Part shown: in pieces, positions 5,633 to 12,429 of the stretch
Position numbering within the stretch: position 1 is the stretch's first letter
Layout: every line of letters begins with the position of its first letter
Assembly (NCBI GenBank): GCA_004551905.1
Contig: SFPL01000111.1
Location: forward strand, 1-16,942
DNA from: Lentisphaeraceae bacterium
Lineage (GTDB): Bacteria; Verrucomicrobiota; Kiritimatiellia; RFP12; UBA1067
Reading direction: 5' to 3'
Length of the DNA stretch: 16,942 bases
Made by a program: the position numbers and the translations under genes
Notes under the pieces: generated by a model
The model's input: only the letters and a program-made list of their open reading frames with translations
Database searches by the model: none
Told to the model about the DNA's origin: nothing

Positions 5633-7018
5633 CTATTTGCCGACGCAGAACCTTGAAAACAGCGCCTCCAGCATGTCGGCCGAATACTCCGCTCCGATCA
5701 TTGCGCCAAGACGCGTGGCGGCGTCGCGGACGGCGTTGGCTGCCAGCACCAGGCCTCCAGCCGGAACTCGCGCAAGGATTCCTTCGACCTCGCAGAGCCG
5801 GTCCGCCCGCGCATCGCCGGCAACCTCGCCCGCGCCTTCAGCTTTGGCCGCCAGCCGCTCGGCAATCACGCCTTTGAGCCGCTCAATCCCCTCCCCCGTA
5901 ACAGCGCTAACCGCCACCACTTCGGGGTCTGTCCCCACCAACCCCTGGGGTCTGTCCCCACCAATTTTGGGGTCTGTCCCCACCGATTCTTGGGGTCTGT
6001 CCCCATAGATTTGAAGGTCGCATTTGGTCAAAACCACGATTTTCCGCGGCAAATCTGCAGTTTCCTCTGGCAAGATCGCTGGCTGTGCGTCATGGAGGTC
6101 GAGGATGATGTCCGCGGCGGCGGCGAGACTTTTTGCGCGTTCGACGCCTTCCGCCTCAACAGCATCGGCGGCGGTGCGCAGTCCAGCGGTGTCGACAAGG
6201 CATACCGGCCAGCCGGCAATGTCGATCCACGCCTCGATCGCGTCGCGGGTGGTGCCGGGCCTATCCGAGACGATAGCGCGGGCAGAGCCGACTAGCGCGT
6301 TGAAAAGCGAGCTTTTGCCGACATTCGGCGGACCGGCGAGCACCACCTTTGCCCCGTCGCGGAGCATCCGGCCTTCGCGGGCGCGGACAATTTCGGCGTG
6401 GGTCTGTCCCCGCAGGTCAGCAACGGACTCGGCGATGGAGCGCGTGAAGCCTTCCGGCAGCTCCTCCTCCGAGACGTCCAGCACATGCTCGATGGTCGCC
6501 GAAAGCGCCAACGCGCGGTCGTAAAGGCCGCGCAGGGTGCGCGCGGCGGCGCCGGACGCCCCTTCCATCGCAGCGTCCGCCGCTCGGTCGGTCAGCGCGT
6601 CGATGAGCGCCAGCACGTTCGCGGCCTGTTCGTAGTCGAGCTTGCCGTTCAAGTAGGCGCGCTCTGTGAACTCGCCGCGGCGCGCGAGGCGGGCACCGGC
6701 GGCGAGGCAGGCCTCGAGCACGCGGCGCGGCGCGACGGCGCCGCCGTGGCACTGCAGCTCCGCCACATCCTCGCCGGTGTAGCTGCGCGGCGCGGCAAAG
6801 GCGAGGAGGACGCCGTCGTCGAGCGGTGTGCCCGAGACGGGGTTGCGGAAGCGGACGTGACGGACGGACGGCAGACTCTCGCCGCGGCTTCCCGGGGCCG
6901 GGACGCCGGCGACCCTGGCGGCGACGGCGAAGGCGTCGGGACCGGACACGCGGACAACGGCGACGCCGGCGCGACCGGGGGCGGTGGCGACGGCGGCGAT
7001 GGTGTCGGCGCTCTCCAT
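5633..7018 (-). CDS. mnmE: tRNA modification GTPase MnmE (TrmE)
   Basis: This 461-residue GTPase works with MnmG to install (carboxymethyl)aminomethyl groups at U34 of certain tRNAs. The N-terminal folate-binding region contains SYTGEDVAELQCHGG and GEFTERAYLNGKLD. The G domain has G1 GPPNVGKSS (229-237), PGTTRD, G3 DTAG (276-279), G4 as TKCD (331-334, where NKxD is usual) and G5 SAV (371-373). The protein ends FCVGK, the conserved C-terminal CxGK motif, so it is complete. Between G4 and G5, residues about 339-365 are an insertion of alternating GDRPQ and VGTDP encoded by four GGGGTCTGTCCCC palindromes. Start: 10 nt after luxS, with TGAGG as a ribosome-binding site overlapping the luxS stop. 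Confidence 0.95.
   Translation of the reverse strand: MESADTIAAVATAPGRAGVAVVRVSGPDAFAVAARVAGVPAPGSRGESLPSVRHVRFRNPVSGTPLDDGVLLAFAAPRSYTGEDVAELQCHGGAVAPRRVLEACLAAGARLARRGEFTERAYLNGKLDYEQAANVLALIDALTDRAADAAMEGASGAAARTLRGLYDRALALSATIEHVLDVSEEELPEGFTRSIAESVADLRGQTHAEIVRAREGRMLRDGAKVVLAGPPNVGKSSLFNALVGSARAIVSDRPGTTRDAIEAWIDIAGWPVCLVDTAGLRTAADAVEAEGVERAKSLAAAADIILDLHDAQPAILPEETADLPRKIVVLTKCDLQIYGDRPQESVGTDPKIGGDRPQGLVGTDPEVVAVSAVTGEGIERLKGVIAERLAAKAEGAGEVAGDARADRLCEVEGILARVPAGGLVLAANAVRDAATRLGAMIGAEYSADMLEALFSRFCVGK
5924..6004. repeat. Four GGGGTCTGTCCCC palindromic repeats inside mnmE
   Basis: Identical 13-bp units lie at 5924-5936, 5947-5959, 5969-5981 and 5992-6004, spaced 23, 22 and 23 bp. Each is an inverted repeat GGGG-TCTGT-CCCC able to form a small hairpin, and some extend into flanking CCA/TGG. 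Because the spacing is not a multiple of three, the units are read alternately as GDRPQ and VGTDP. They resemble REP-type extragenic palindromes but lie inside an intact gene. Confidence 0.9.
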
Positions 7019-7028
7019 GGCAGCTGCC

Positions 7029-7544
7029 TCAGGAGTCGTAGAACTCCCGTCCGCCGTCGACGAGCGTCCTCTCGGCGGTCGGATATTCGAAGCAAGGCTC
7101 GCGCTCGAGCAGCTCGACGTAGCGGGCGGACTCCCACTTCGCCATCGCGAGGTCGTGGAGACGGTAGTTGCCGCAGGTCTCCGGCGTGGTGCCGGGGACT
7201 TCGCCCTCGAAGTCGCGGCAATGCCGGAACGCGGCGAGGACGAGCGGCAGAATCTCCTGTGGCGACGGAGAGCCCTTGACGATCAGGTAGTTGCCGGTGA
7301 GGCAGCCCATCGGTCCCCAGTAGACGATGCGGTCCTTCCACTCCGGATCGCTGCGCAGGTAGGTGGCGACGATGTGCTCGATCGAGTGGATGGCGTTCGG
7401 GTGGATCGCGGGTTCTACGTTGGGGCGCTTCATGCGCACGTCGAAGGTGGTCACCCGCTCGCCGCCTACGGAATCGACACGCGAAACGTAGATGCCGGGG
7501 ACGATGCGGGTGTGGTCGACCTGGAAGCTGGCGATGAGCTCCAT
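7029..7544 (-). CDS. luxS: S-ribosylhomocysteine lyase LuxS
   Basis: This 171-residue enzyme cleaves S-ribosylhomocysteine to homocysteine and DPD, the precursor of autoinducer-2, as part of the activated methyl cycle. It starts MELIASFQVDHTRI and has the metal-binding HSIEH (His53, Glu56, His57), catalytic Cys81 in GPMGCLTGNY and the third metal ligand Cys124 in ETCGNY. The start at 7544 overlaps the stop of the upstream antiporter-EIIA gene by one base (TGATG), and GGGAGGT lies just upstream; longer in-frame starts lack family similarity. The tight coupling to a PTS-linked membrane protein is unusual. No AI-2 receptor or lsr gene is in the window, so metabolic detoxification may be its main role. 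Confidence 0.95.
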   Translation of the reverse strand: MELIASFQVDHTRIVPGIYVSRVDSVGGERVTTFDVRMKRPNVEPAIHPNAIHSIEHIVATYLRSDPEWKDRIVYWGPMGCLTGNYLIVKGSPSPQEILPLVLAAFRHCRDFEGEVPGTTPETCGNYRLHDLAMAKWESARYVELLEREPCFEYPTAERTLVDGGREFYDS

Positions 7545-9865
7545 CACTTGACCTCCCGGAAGAACCGGCGCATCTCGTCCGCCGTCTTGCACTCGGCGAG
7601 CCGGCGGTATCCATTGTCGTTGCGCAGCGCCTTGGAGACGAAGCTCATGAGCTGCAGGTACGGGGTCTGCTCGGAGTCGTTGGCGAGGGTGAGGACGATG
7701 AGGTCGACGCGGGAGTTGTCGATCGTTTCATAGTCGGCGATGCAGCCGTTGGCGGTGCCTTCGTTGTCGACGATCGCCACCGCGCCGGCAAGACCGGTCA
7801 CCGAACGGCAGCGCCCGTGCGGCACTGCGATGCCGTGGTCAAGCCCGGTCGGCATCGACGCCTCGCGCCGCAGCACCGCTTCGGTCGCCTCGGTGGCGTC
7901 GCGCACGTGGTTGGGGCAGGCGGCGGCGACCTCGGCCACCATCTTGGTGATCGCCTCCGCCTTGGTGGCGGCGCGGAACTTCGGCAGCATGACGAACCCC
8001 TGGAGGTAGCGGCCGACGCCGGAGTGGCCGACGTGCCGATCGCCCTTGTTGCTGGCCTCGGCGAGCATCCGGTCGACGTCCTGGCGCCGGATGGGCTTGG
8101 AGATCGCGCGCGCGAGGTCATTCATCTGGCTCGCGACCTCCATCCACGCCGTCATCACGATCGCCTCCTCCTCGGCGGTGCAGCTGACGAAAATGCGGTT
8201 GCCGGTACGGCGGAGCGCGAGCTCCATGTCGTCCATCGCCACCTCCCAGATGCTGTCCTCCTTGGAAAGCAGCGAAGTGAAGAAGCCCTCCTCGCGGAAC
8301 TCGTCCACCAGCCGCTCCAGCATCAGCTTCGCGGCCTCGTCGTTGTTCATCTCGAAGCAGGTCTCGCGCGAGTTGTTCGTGGACGGGCGCGGATGCCGCA
8401 CGCCCCTTGCCTTCGGGGCGAAGAGCCCGACCAGCGCCGGCGGCGCGATGATGGTGGTGACGAGCGTCATCAGGATGCCGATGCCGAAGATCTCCTGGGT
8501 GAGAAATCCGCTCGAAAGGCCGAGACCGGCAATGATGAGCGCCACCTCGCCGCGCGGCACCATGCCGGCGCCGATGCGGAGGCCGCCAAGGATGTTGAAG
8601 CCGCAGCACATCGACGGCACCATGCACCCGACTACCTTCGCCGCGACCGCAACCGCAGTGTAGATGCCGCCAAAAACGAGCACCGGCTCGGAACAGAGGG
8701 CTCGGACATCGACCATCATGCCCATGGAGCAGAAGAACACCGGCACCAGGAAGGTGTAGACCGGGGTAAGCATCTCCTGGATCGGGTGCTTGAGGTCGGT
8801 GCGGGAGAGCGCCAGGCCCATCACGTACGCGCCGATGATCATCGCCAGGCCCATGTACTCGAAGAAGCCCGCCAGCACCAGCGCCAGACCGAAGGCCATC
8901 GTCGCGATCACCACCGGACTCTTGAACGCCTTCTTGAGGAACTTGGCGATCCACCTCGCCGCAAGAAGCGCAATCGCCGAAGCCCCAAGCCAGACGCCGA
9001 ACGCCTTGAGCGCGACAAGCCCGATCTCGCCCCAGTCCATGCCGCCAGCGGCCGCCCCGGCGGTCTCCGCCGCCTTGTGCGCCGCGATGATGCCGTTGCC
9101 GACGGCAAGCACGATGAGGCCGAGGACGTCGTCGATCACCGCGCCGGCCATGATGGTGACGCCCTCCTCGGAGTCCATCTTCTTCTTCTCGGAAAGGATG
9201 CGCGCGGTGATGCCAACCGAAGTGGCGGTAGACATGATGCCCATGTAGAGCGGGGCCGACTTGGTCATCGCCTCGGCCAGCGGGATGCCGGCAAGCGCGT
9301 GCGCCCCGCCGGCCGCGAACACCGTGAAGAACTTCGGCAGCAGGAAGACGGCGCAGAGGTCGCCGAGGACAAACGACACCAGCACGCCGCCAAGACCGAC
9401 CATCAGCCCGACAAACGAGTACTTGAGGAACATCTTAATGTTCGTCTCCAGCCCCGAGAGAAAGAGAAGAATCACCGACGCCAGAGTGGCGAGGCCGTAG
9501 AGCTCGTCACTCGTCGCGTCGACCAGCCGCCCGGTGCTGGCAATCTCCTGGAGGGCGGCGCCGTGGAAAAGCCCGCTCGCGAAAAGCCCGTCGCCGAAGC
9601 CGATGCCGCCGAGCGCCCAGGGGCCGATCAAGATGCCAGCGCCGAGTTCGCCAAGAATCGAAGGGAGCTTCAACATCGACGCGATCGCCCCGCCCAGCCG
9701 CGCGGCGAAAATGATGACACCGATCTGCAGCACGAGGAACATCATCTGCTCCACGCGCGGCAGGCCGAAGTTGGGATATGGCTCGTTCGCGGCCCCGCCC
9801 GATGCGAAGACGCAGAACGCCGTCAGCACCATGAAAACGGCTAAAAGAAGCTTACGATCTTTCAT
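7544..9865 (-). CDS. CPA2 cation:proton antiporter fused to a PTS EIIA (fructose/mannitol-type) domain
   Basis: This 773-residue inner-membrane protein has a possible signal sequence or first helix (1-25), then a Kef/NapA-type antiporter domain to about residue 485. That domain includes LPSILGELGAGILIGP, the ion-binding GAVIDDVLGL with Asp245-Asp246, and VPRGEVALIIAGLGL. A linker and mostly soluble region (about 500-620) follows. The C-terminal EIIA type-2 domain (about 625-773) carries the phosphorylatable His683 in HGIAVPHGR. EIIA domains accept phosphate from HPr, so I infer that sugar or PTS status controls ion exchange. The Asp pair suggests Na+ or K+/H+ exchange; the ion is unknown. The start lies 10 nt after the -10 of promoter D with no Shine-Dalgarno site, implying a leaderless mRNA. 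luxS overlaps its stop. Confidence 0.9.
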   Translation of the reverse strand: MKDRKLLLAVFMVLTAFCVFASGGAANEPYPNFGLPRVEQMMFLVLQIGVIIFAARLGGAIASMLKLPSILGELGAGILIGPWALGGIGFGDGLFASGLFHGAALQEIASTGRLVDATSDELYGLATLASVILLFLSGLETNIKMFLKYSFVGLMVGLGGVLVSFVLGDLCAVFLLPKFFTVFAAGGAHALAGIPLAEAMTKSAPLYMGIMSTATSVGITARILSEKKKMDSEEGVTIMAGAVIDDVLGLIVLAVGNGIIAAHKAAETAGAAAGGMDWGEIGLVALKAFGVWLGASAIALLAARWIAKFLKKAFKSPVVIATMAFGLALVLAGFFEYMGLAMIIGAYVMGLALSRTDLKHPIQEMLTPVYTFLVPVFFCSMGMMVDVRALCSEPVLVFGGIYTAVAVAAKVVGCMVPSMCCGFNILGGLRIGAGMVPRGEVALIIAGLGLSSGFLTQEIFGIGILMTLVTTIIAPPALVGLFAPKARGVRHPRPSTNNSRETCFEMNNDEAAKLMLERLVDEFREEGFFTSLLSKEDSIWEVAMDDMELALRRTGNRIFVSCTAEEEAIVMTAWMEVASQMNDLARAISKPIRRQDVDRMLAEASNKGDRHVGHSGVGRYLQGFVMLPKFRAATKAEAITKMVAEVAAACPNHVRDATEATEAVLRREASMPTGLDHGIAVPHGRCRSVTGLAGAVAIVDNEGTANGCIADYETIDNSRVDLIVLTLANDSEQTPYLQLMSFVSKALRNDNGYRRLAECKTADEMRRFFREVK

Positions 9866-9875
9866 AGGATTGTAT

Positions 9876-9884
9876 AGTATATCA
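9876..9884 (-). promoter_or_regulatory. Promoter D (extended -10) within the thiE stop
   Basis: The minus strand reads TGATATACT, where TGA (9882-9884) is the thiE stop codon and also supplies the TG of the extended -10, and TATACT is at 9876-9881. Only ATACAATCCT separates it from the ATG of the antiporter-EIIA gene. No -35 is recognisable and the downstream ACGC of the sister promoters is absent, so this is the weakest of the set. Confidence 0.5.
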
Positions 9885-10508
9885 AATTTGGCAGCGGGCG
9901 CGGCGGAAGGCGTCCTGCAGTCGGACGATCCGCGCGTACGGGTCGGGCGCGGCGCATACTGCGCGCACCACCGCGAAGTTGGCGAGGCCTGCCGCCGCAA
10001 GCTCGGGAATGCGGCTTTCGTCGATGCCGCCGATCGCGACCGCCGGGAAAGGCACCGAGCGCGCCATCTCCGCGGCGGCCTCGACGCCGAGCGTGGGGTC
10101 GGGGATCTTCTTGGTCGGCGTCGGCCACACCGGCCCCGCGCCGATGTAGTCGGGGCTCTCGCCGACCGTCGCCAGCGCCTGCGCCGGCGAGTGGGTGGAC
10201 TTGCCGACGATCTTCAGCCCGGGAAATCGCCGCCGCACCTCGGCGACCGGCATGTCGGTCTGGCCGACGTGAACGCCGTCCGCGTCCGCCTCCGCCGCAG
10301 CCTCGGGGTCGTCGTTCACGATGAGCAGCGTCCGAGAGCCGACGGTGATGCGCCTGAGCGCACGCGCGGTGGCCACCACCTCGGCGCGCGGCGCGTCCTT
10401 CATCCTGAGCTGCACCACCCTGACGCCGGCGTTGACCGCCGCTTCGCAGCAGCGCTCGTAGCCGACGACTGGGTTGGTCATCACCAGATAGAGGCCGAAG
10501 TCTTCCAT
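9882..10508 (-). CDS. thiE: Thiamine-phosphate synthase ThiE
   Basis: This 208-residue TIM-barrel enzyme joins the pyrimidine (HMP-PP) and thiazole phosphates to make thiamine phosphate. Signature segments are VVQLRMK (31-37), NDD (65-67, Mg2+/diphosphate binding), ADGVHVGQTD, VGKSTHS, DYIGAGPVWPTPTKK and AVAIGGI. Length is normal. Its ATG directly abuts the TAG of the glycosidase gene (0 nt between), so translation is probably coupled; there is only a weak purine-rich site upstream. No other thiamine genes are visible, and pairing with a glycosidase is not a known pathway link. The phosphate-binding loop and substrate motifs look intact. TenI-like regulators are similar but usually lack several of these motifs. 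Confidence 0.93.
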   Translation of the reverse strand: MEDFGLYLVMTNPVVGYERCCEAAVNAGVRVVQLRMKDAPRAEVVATARALRRITVGSRTLLIVNDDPEAAAEADADGVHVGQTDMPVAEVRRRFPGLKIVGKSTHSPAQALATVGESPDYIGAGPVWPTPTKKIPDPTLGVEAAAEMARSVPFPAVAIGGIDESRIPELAAAGLANFAVVRAVCAAPDPYARIVRLQDAFRRARCQI

Positions 10509-11993
10509 CTACTTGTCGAAGGTGACGAGGAACGCCGCGCAGAAGAAGTCCGGCTTCCAGAGCGTGAGGACGCCATCCTTGGAGATGAGCGCCTGGTCGC
10601 CGTAGCCCTCGCGGACGAGCGGCTCCAGATCGTGGGTGTAGTCGAGGACGACCGCCTTAGGCTTCGCGCCCGCATCCACGCCCTTCAGCGCGACCTTGAT
10701 CTCGCGGGACGTCCCGCCGTAGTCCACAACCAGCAGCCCCTTGCGGCCGTCGGCGCGGCGGACGGGGAACGAGGTCACCGTGCCGACCGTCGAACCGGCG
10801 CAGCGCACCGAGTAGTCGCGCATGATGTCGCCGAAGAGCTTGAGCGCGTAGAACACCTTGTACTTCTTCTGCAGCGCGTCCTTGAAGCCCCAGCTGCCGA
10901 CGTGGCTGCAGCCGTAGTAGAAGGCCTGGTCGAGCTTCGAGGACTGCATGTCGGCGAGCGTCGCAAGCGTGAAGCACGCCGAGCGGATGCCGTTGTGGCT
11001 GTCGGGGCCGCTCCAGATGCGCTCCTTGACCACGGGGTCGGAGCAGCGCTGCATATCGGTCCACGAGTAGGTCTCGCCGAAGTAGTGCCACTCGTTTACG
11101 ATCAGCTCGCATTTCGGGAATCCCATCTCGTCGCACATTCTGCGCGCGCGGTCGGCCTCCCTGGATAAATCGGACGGGTTGTTCCTGTAGCCGTGCCAGG
11201 AGATGAAGTCAGGCGCGACGCCCGCGTCCTTGCACGCCTGCAGCAGATAGCGGAAGTATTCATCGTTCAGCCAGCAGAGCGCCGGCCCGCCGACCTTGAT
11301 CGAGTCGCCGAACTCGCCCTTCAGGCGCTTGAGGCACTTCACGAAGAGCTGCGCGAAGAGCTCGCGGCGCTTCAGCTCGTTGCTCTTCGTGCCGGCCTCG
11401 TCGGCGCCGGCGTCGCCGCCGGGCAGGCAGAACATGTTGTTGAAGCCGTCCGGTTCGTTCCAGATCTCCCAGTACCTGATGTTCCACTCGTGGCCGTCGG
11501 CCCAGCCGCGGTTGTAGTGGCGCACGGTGCCGGCGAAGACCTCGGCCACCTTGTCGAAGTCCTTCGGGATGAGCGAGTTGAAGTGGACCTTGGGGCCCGA
11601 GTGCTCGATCGAGGTGCCGAGGCGAAAGAAGATGTCGAGCCCCGCCTCCTCGCGCGTACGCTTCAGCAGGTAGTCGGTGGGGCCGAACACGTAGTTCTCG
11701 GGCTTGGTCGCATCAAGGTCGACGAGCGGAAAGATGTGGTGCCAGTCGCAGACGCGCTGGTTGGGGTTGATAAGCGCCCAGTCGTGGGTGCGCGCGCTCT
11801 TGAAGCCCATCGCGCGGATGTCGTCGAGCGCCTGCTGGGTGAGCGAGCAGATTGTCGGGCCGAAGCCGGAGGAGTGCAGCTCCGGCCGCACCTTGCCGAC
11901 CTCCCGGGTAAAGTCGGCAACCGGCAGCTCGGCCGCGCAGGTTGTGGACAACGCAGCCGCCATCACCGCCGCGGAAAGAACAGTCTTGGTCAT
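10509..11993 (-). CDS. Secreted glycoside hydrolase, GH39-like (clan GH-A)
   Basis: This 494-residue protein has a Sec signal peptide (about 1-21, ending TTCAA before ELP). The (beta/alpha)8 domain shows YWEIWNEPD, with Glu180 as the presumed acid/base, and ELIVNEWHYF, with Glu301 as the presumed nucleophile. DFISWHGY and the pairing of NEP with a later NEW resemble GH39 beta-xylosidases and alpha-L-iduronidases. A C-terminal beta-rich segment (about 400-494) follows. It would act in the periplasm or outside the cell on plant or host glycans; the substrate is not predictable here, and neighbouring GH-A families remain possible. The start is well supported: AAAGGA lies seven nt upstream and promoter E about 25 nt upstream. 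It begins the unit with thiE. Confidence 0.8.
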   Translation of the reverse strand: MTKTVLSAAVMAAALSTTCAAELPVADFTREVGKVRPELHSSGFGPTICSLTQQALDDIRAMGFKSARTHDWALINPNQRVCDWHHIFPLVDLDATKPENYVFGPTDYLLKRTREEAGLDIFFRLGTSIEHSGPKVHFNSLIPKDFDKVAEVFAGTVRHYNRGWADGHEWNIRYWEIWNEPDGFNNMFCLPGGDAGADEAGTKSNELKRRELFAQLFVKCLKRLKGEFGDSIKVGGPALCWLNDEYFRYLLQACKDAGVAPDFISWHGYRNNPSDLSREADRARRMCDEMGFPKCELIVNEWHYFGETYSWTDMQRCSDPVVKERIWSGPDSHNGIRSACFTLATLADMQSSKLDQAFYYGCSHVGSWGFKDALQKKYKVFYALKLFGDIMRDYSVRCAGSTVGTVTSFPVRRADGRKGLLVVDYGGTSREIKVALKGVDAGAKPKAVVLDYTHDLEPLVREGYGDQALISKDGVLTLWKPDFFCAAFLVTFDK

Positions 11994-12017
11994 AATATAT
12001 TCCTTTCGTTTGCGCGT

Positions 12018-12026
12018 ATTATACCA
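12018..12026 (-). promoter_or_regulatory. Promoter E (extended -10) for the GH39-like gene and thiE
   Basis: The minus strand reads ATATGGTATAATACGCGC. TATAAT (12018-12023) is preceded by TGG, and no -35 is evident. It starts 10 nt after the stop of the ExbB-like gene. The predicted leader of about 17 nt contains the ribosome-binding site AAAGGA. Confidence 0.7.
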
Positions 12027-12036
12027 TATTCGCGGC

Positions 12037-12429
12037 TCAGTCGCCGTCGACCTTGGTTGAGATAACGTTGTAGGGGAAAATTAGCACCAGCGCGGCGACG
12101 AGACCAGCGGCGGTGGTGATCAGCGCCTCGCCGATGCCGGCCGTGGCGGCGAGTGGATCCGCCGCGCCCGCCGCCGCGTTGAGCGCGCCGAACGTCTTGA
12201 TGATGCCAGTCACCGTGCCGAGGATGCCCAGCATCGGCTCGGCGGTGATGATGGTCGAGACCACCACCAGCCCTCGCGCGTTGCGCCGCCCCGCCCGAAG
12301 CTCCAGCACCTTCCAGAAGAGGATTGCGAGCCCAACGACCGAAAGTCCCAGGATCGGCCACATCACCGGTCCGCCGTCGAGAAACAGCTTCGTCAGCGCC
12401 TTCAAATCCACCGCCACCGCCATCGTCAT
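12037..12429 (-). CDS. Miniature ExbB/TolQ/MotA-family proton-channel-like protein
   Basis: This 130-residue membrane protein has three hydrophobic segments, at about 21-44, 52-80 and 98-122. EPMLGILGTVTGIIKTF and GIGEALITTAAGLVAALVL are the two conserved channel helices of the ExbB/TolQ family. Canonical members exceed 200 residues and have a large cytoplasmic domain between the first and second helices; here only a short basic link (about 45-52, RAGRRNAR) remains. The ATG at 12429 overlaps the permease stop (ATGA), so it is translationally coupled to the ABC transporter; an upstream in-frame ATG at 12474 is possible but less likely. No ExbD/TolR partner is visible in the window. Its function with the exporter is unknown. 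Confidence 0.75.
   Translation of the reverse strand: MTMAVAVDLKALTKLFLDGGPVMWPILGLSVVGLAILFWKVLELRAGRRNARGLVVVSTIITAEPMLGILGTVTGIIKTFGALNAAAGAADPLAATAGIGEALITTAAGLVAALVLIFPYNVISTKVDGD

Noticed and set aside
5924..6004. The four evenly spaced repeats as a CRISPR array
   Set aside because: Repeats are only 13 bp with about 10-bp spacers and lie within an intact coding sequence; no cas genes are present.
7545..7592. Upstream in-frame ATG for luxS at 7592
   Set aside because: It would overlap the antiporter-EIIA gene and add a non-homologous Gly-rich segment. The 7544 start has GGGAGGT and matches the LuxS N-terminus.
7817..9844. 675-codon plus-strand open frame
   Set aside because: It is a mirror of the antiporter-EIIA gene, rich in His/Arg/Asp/Ala, with no start signal or domain. 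Long antisense frames are expected at this GC content.
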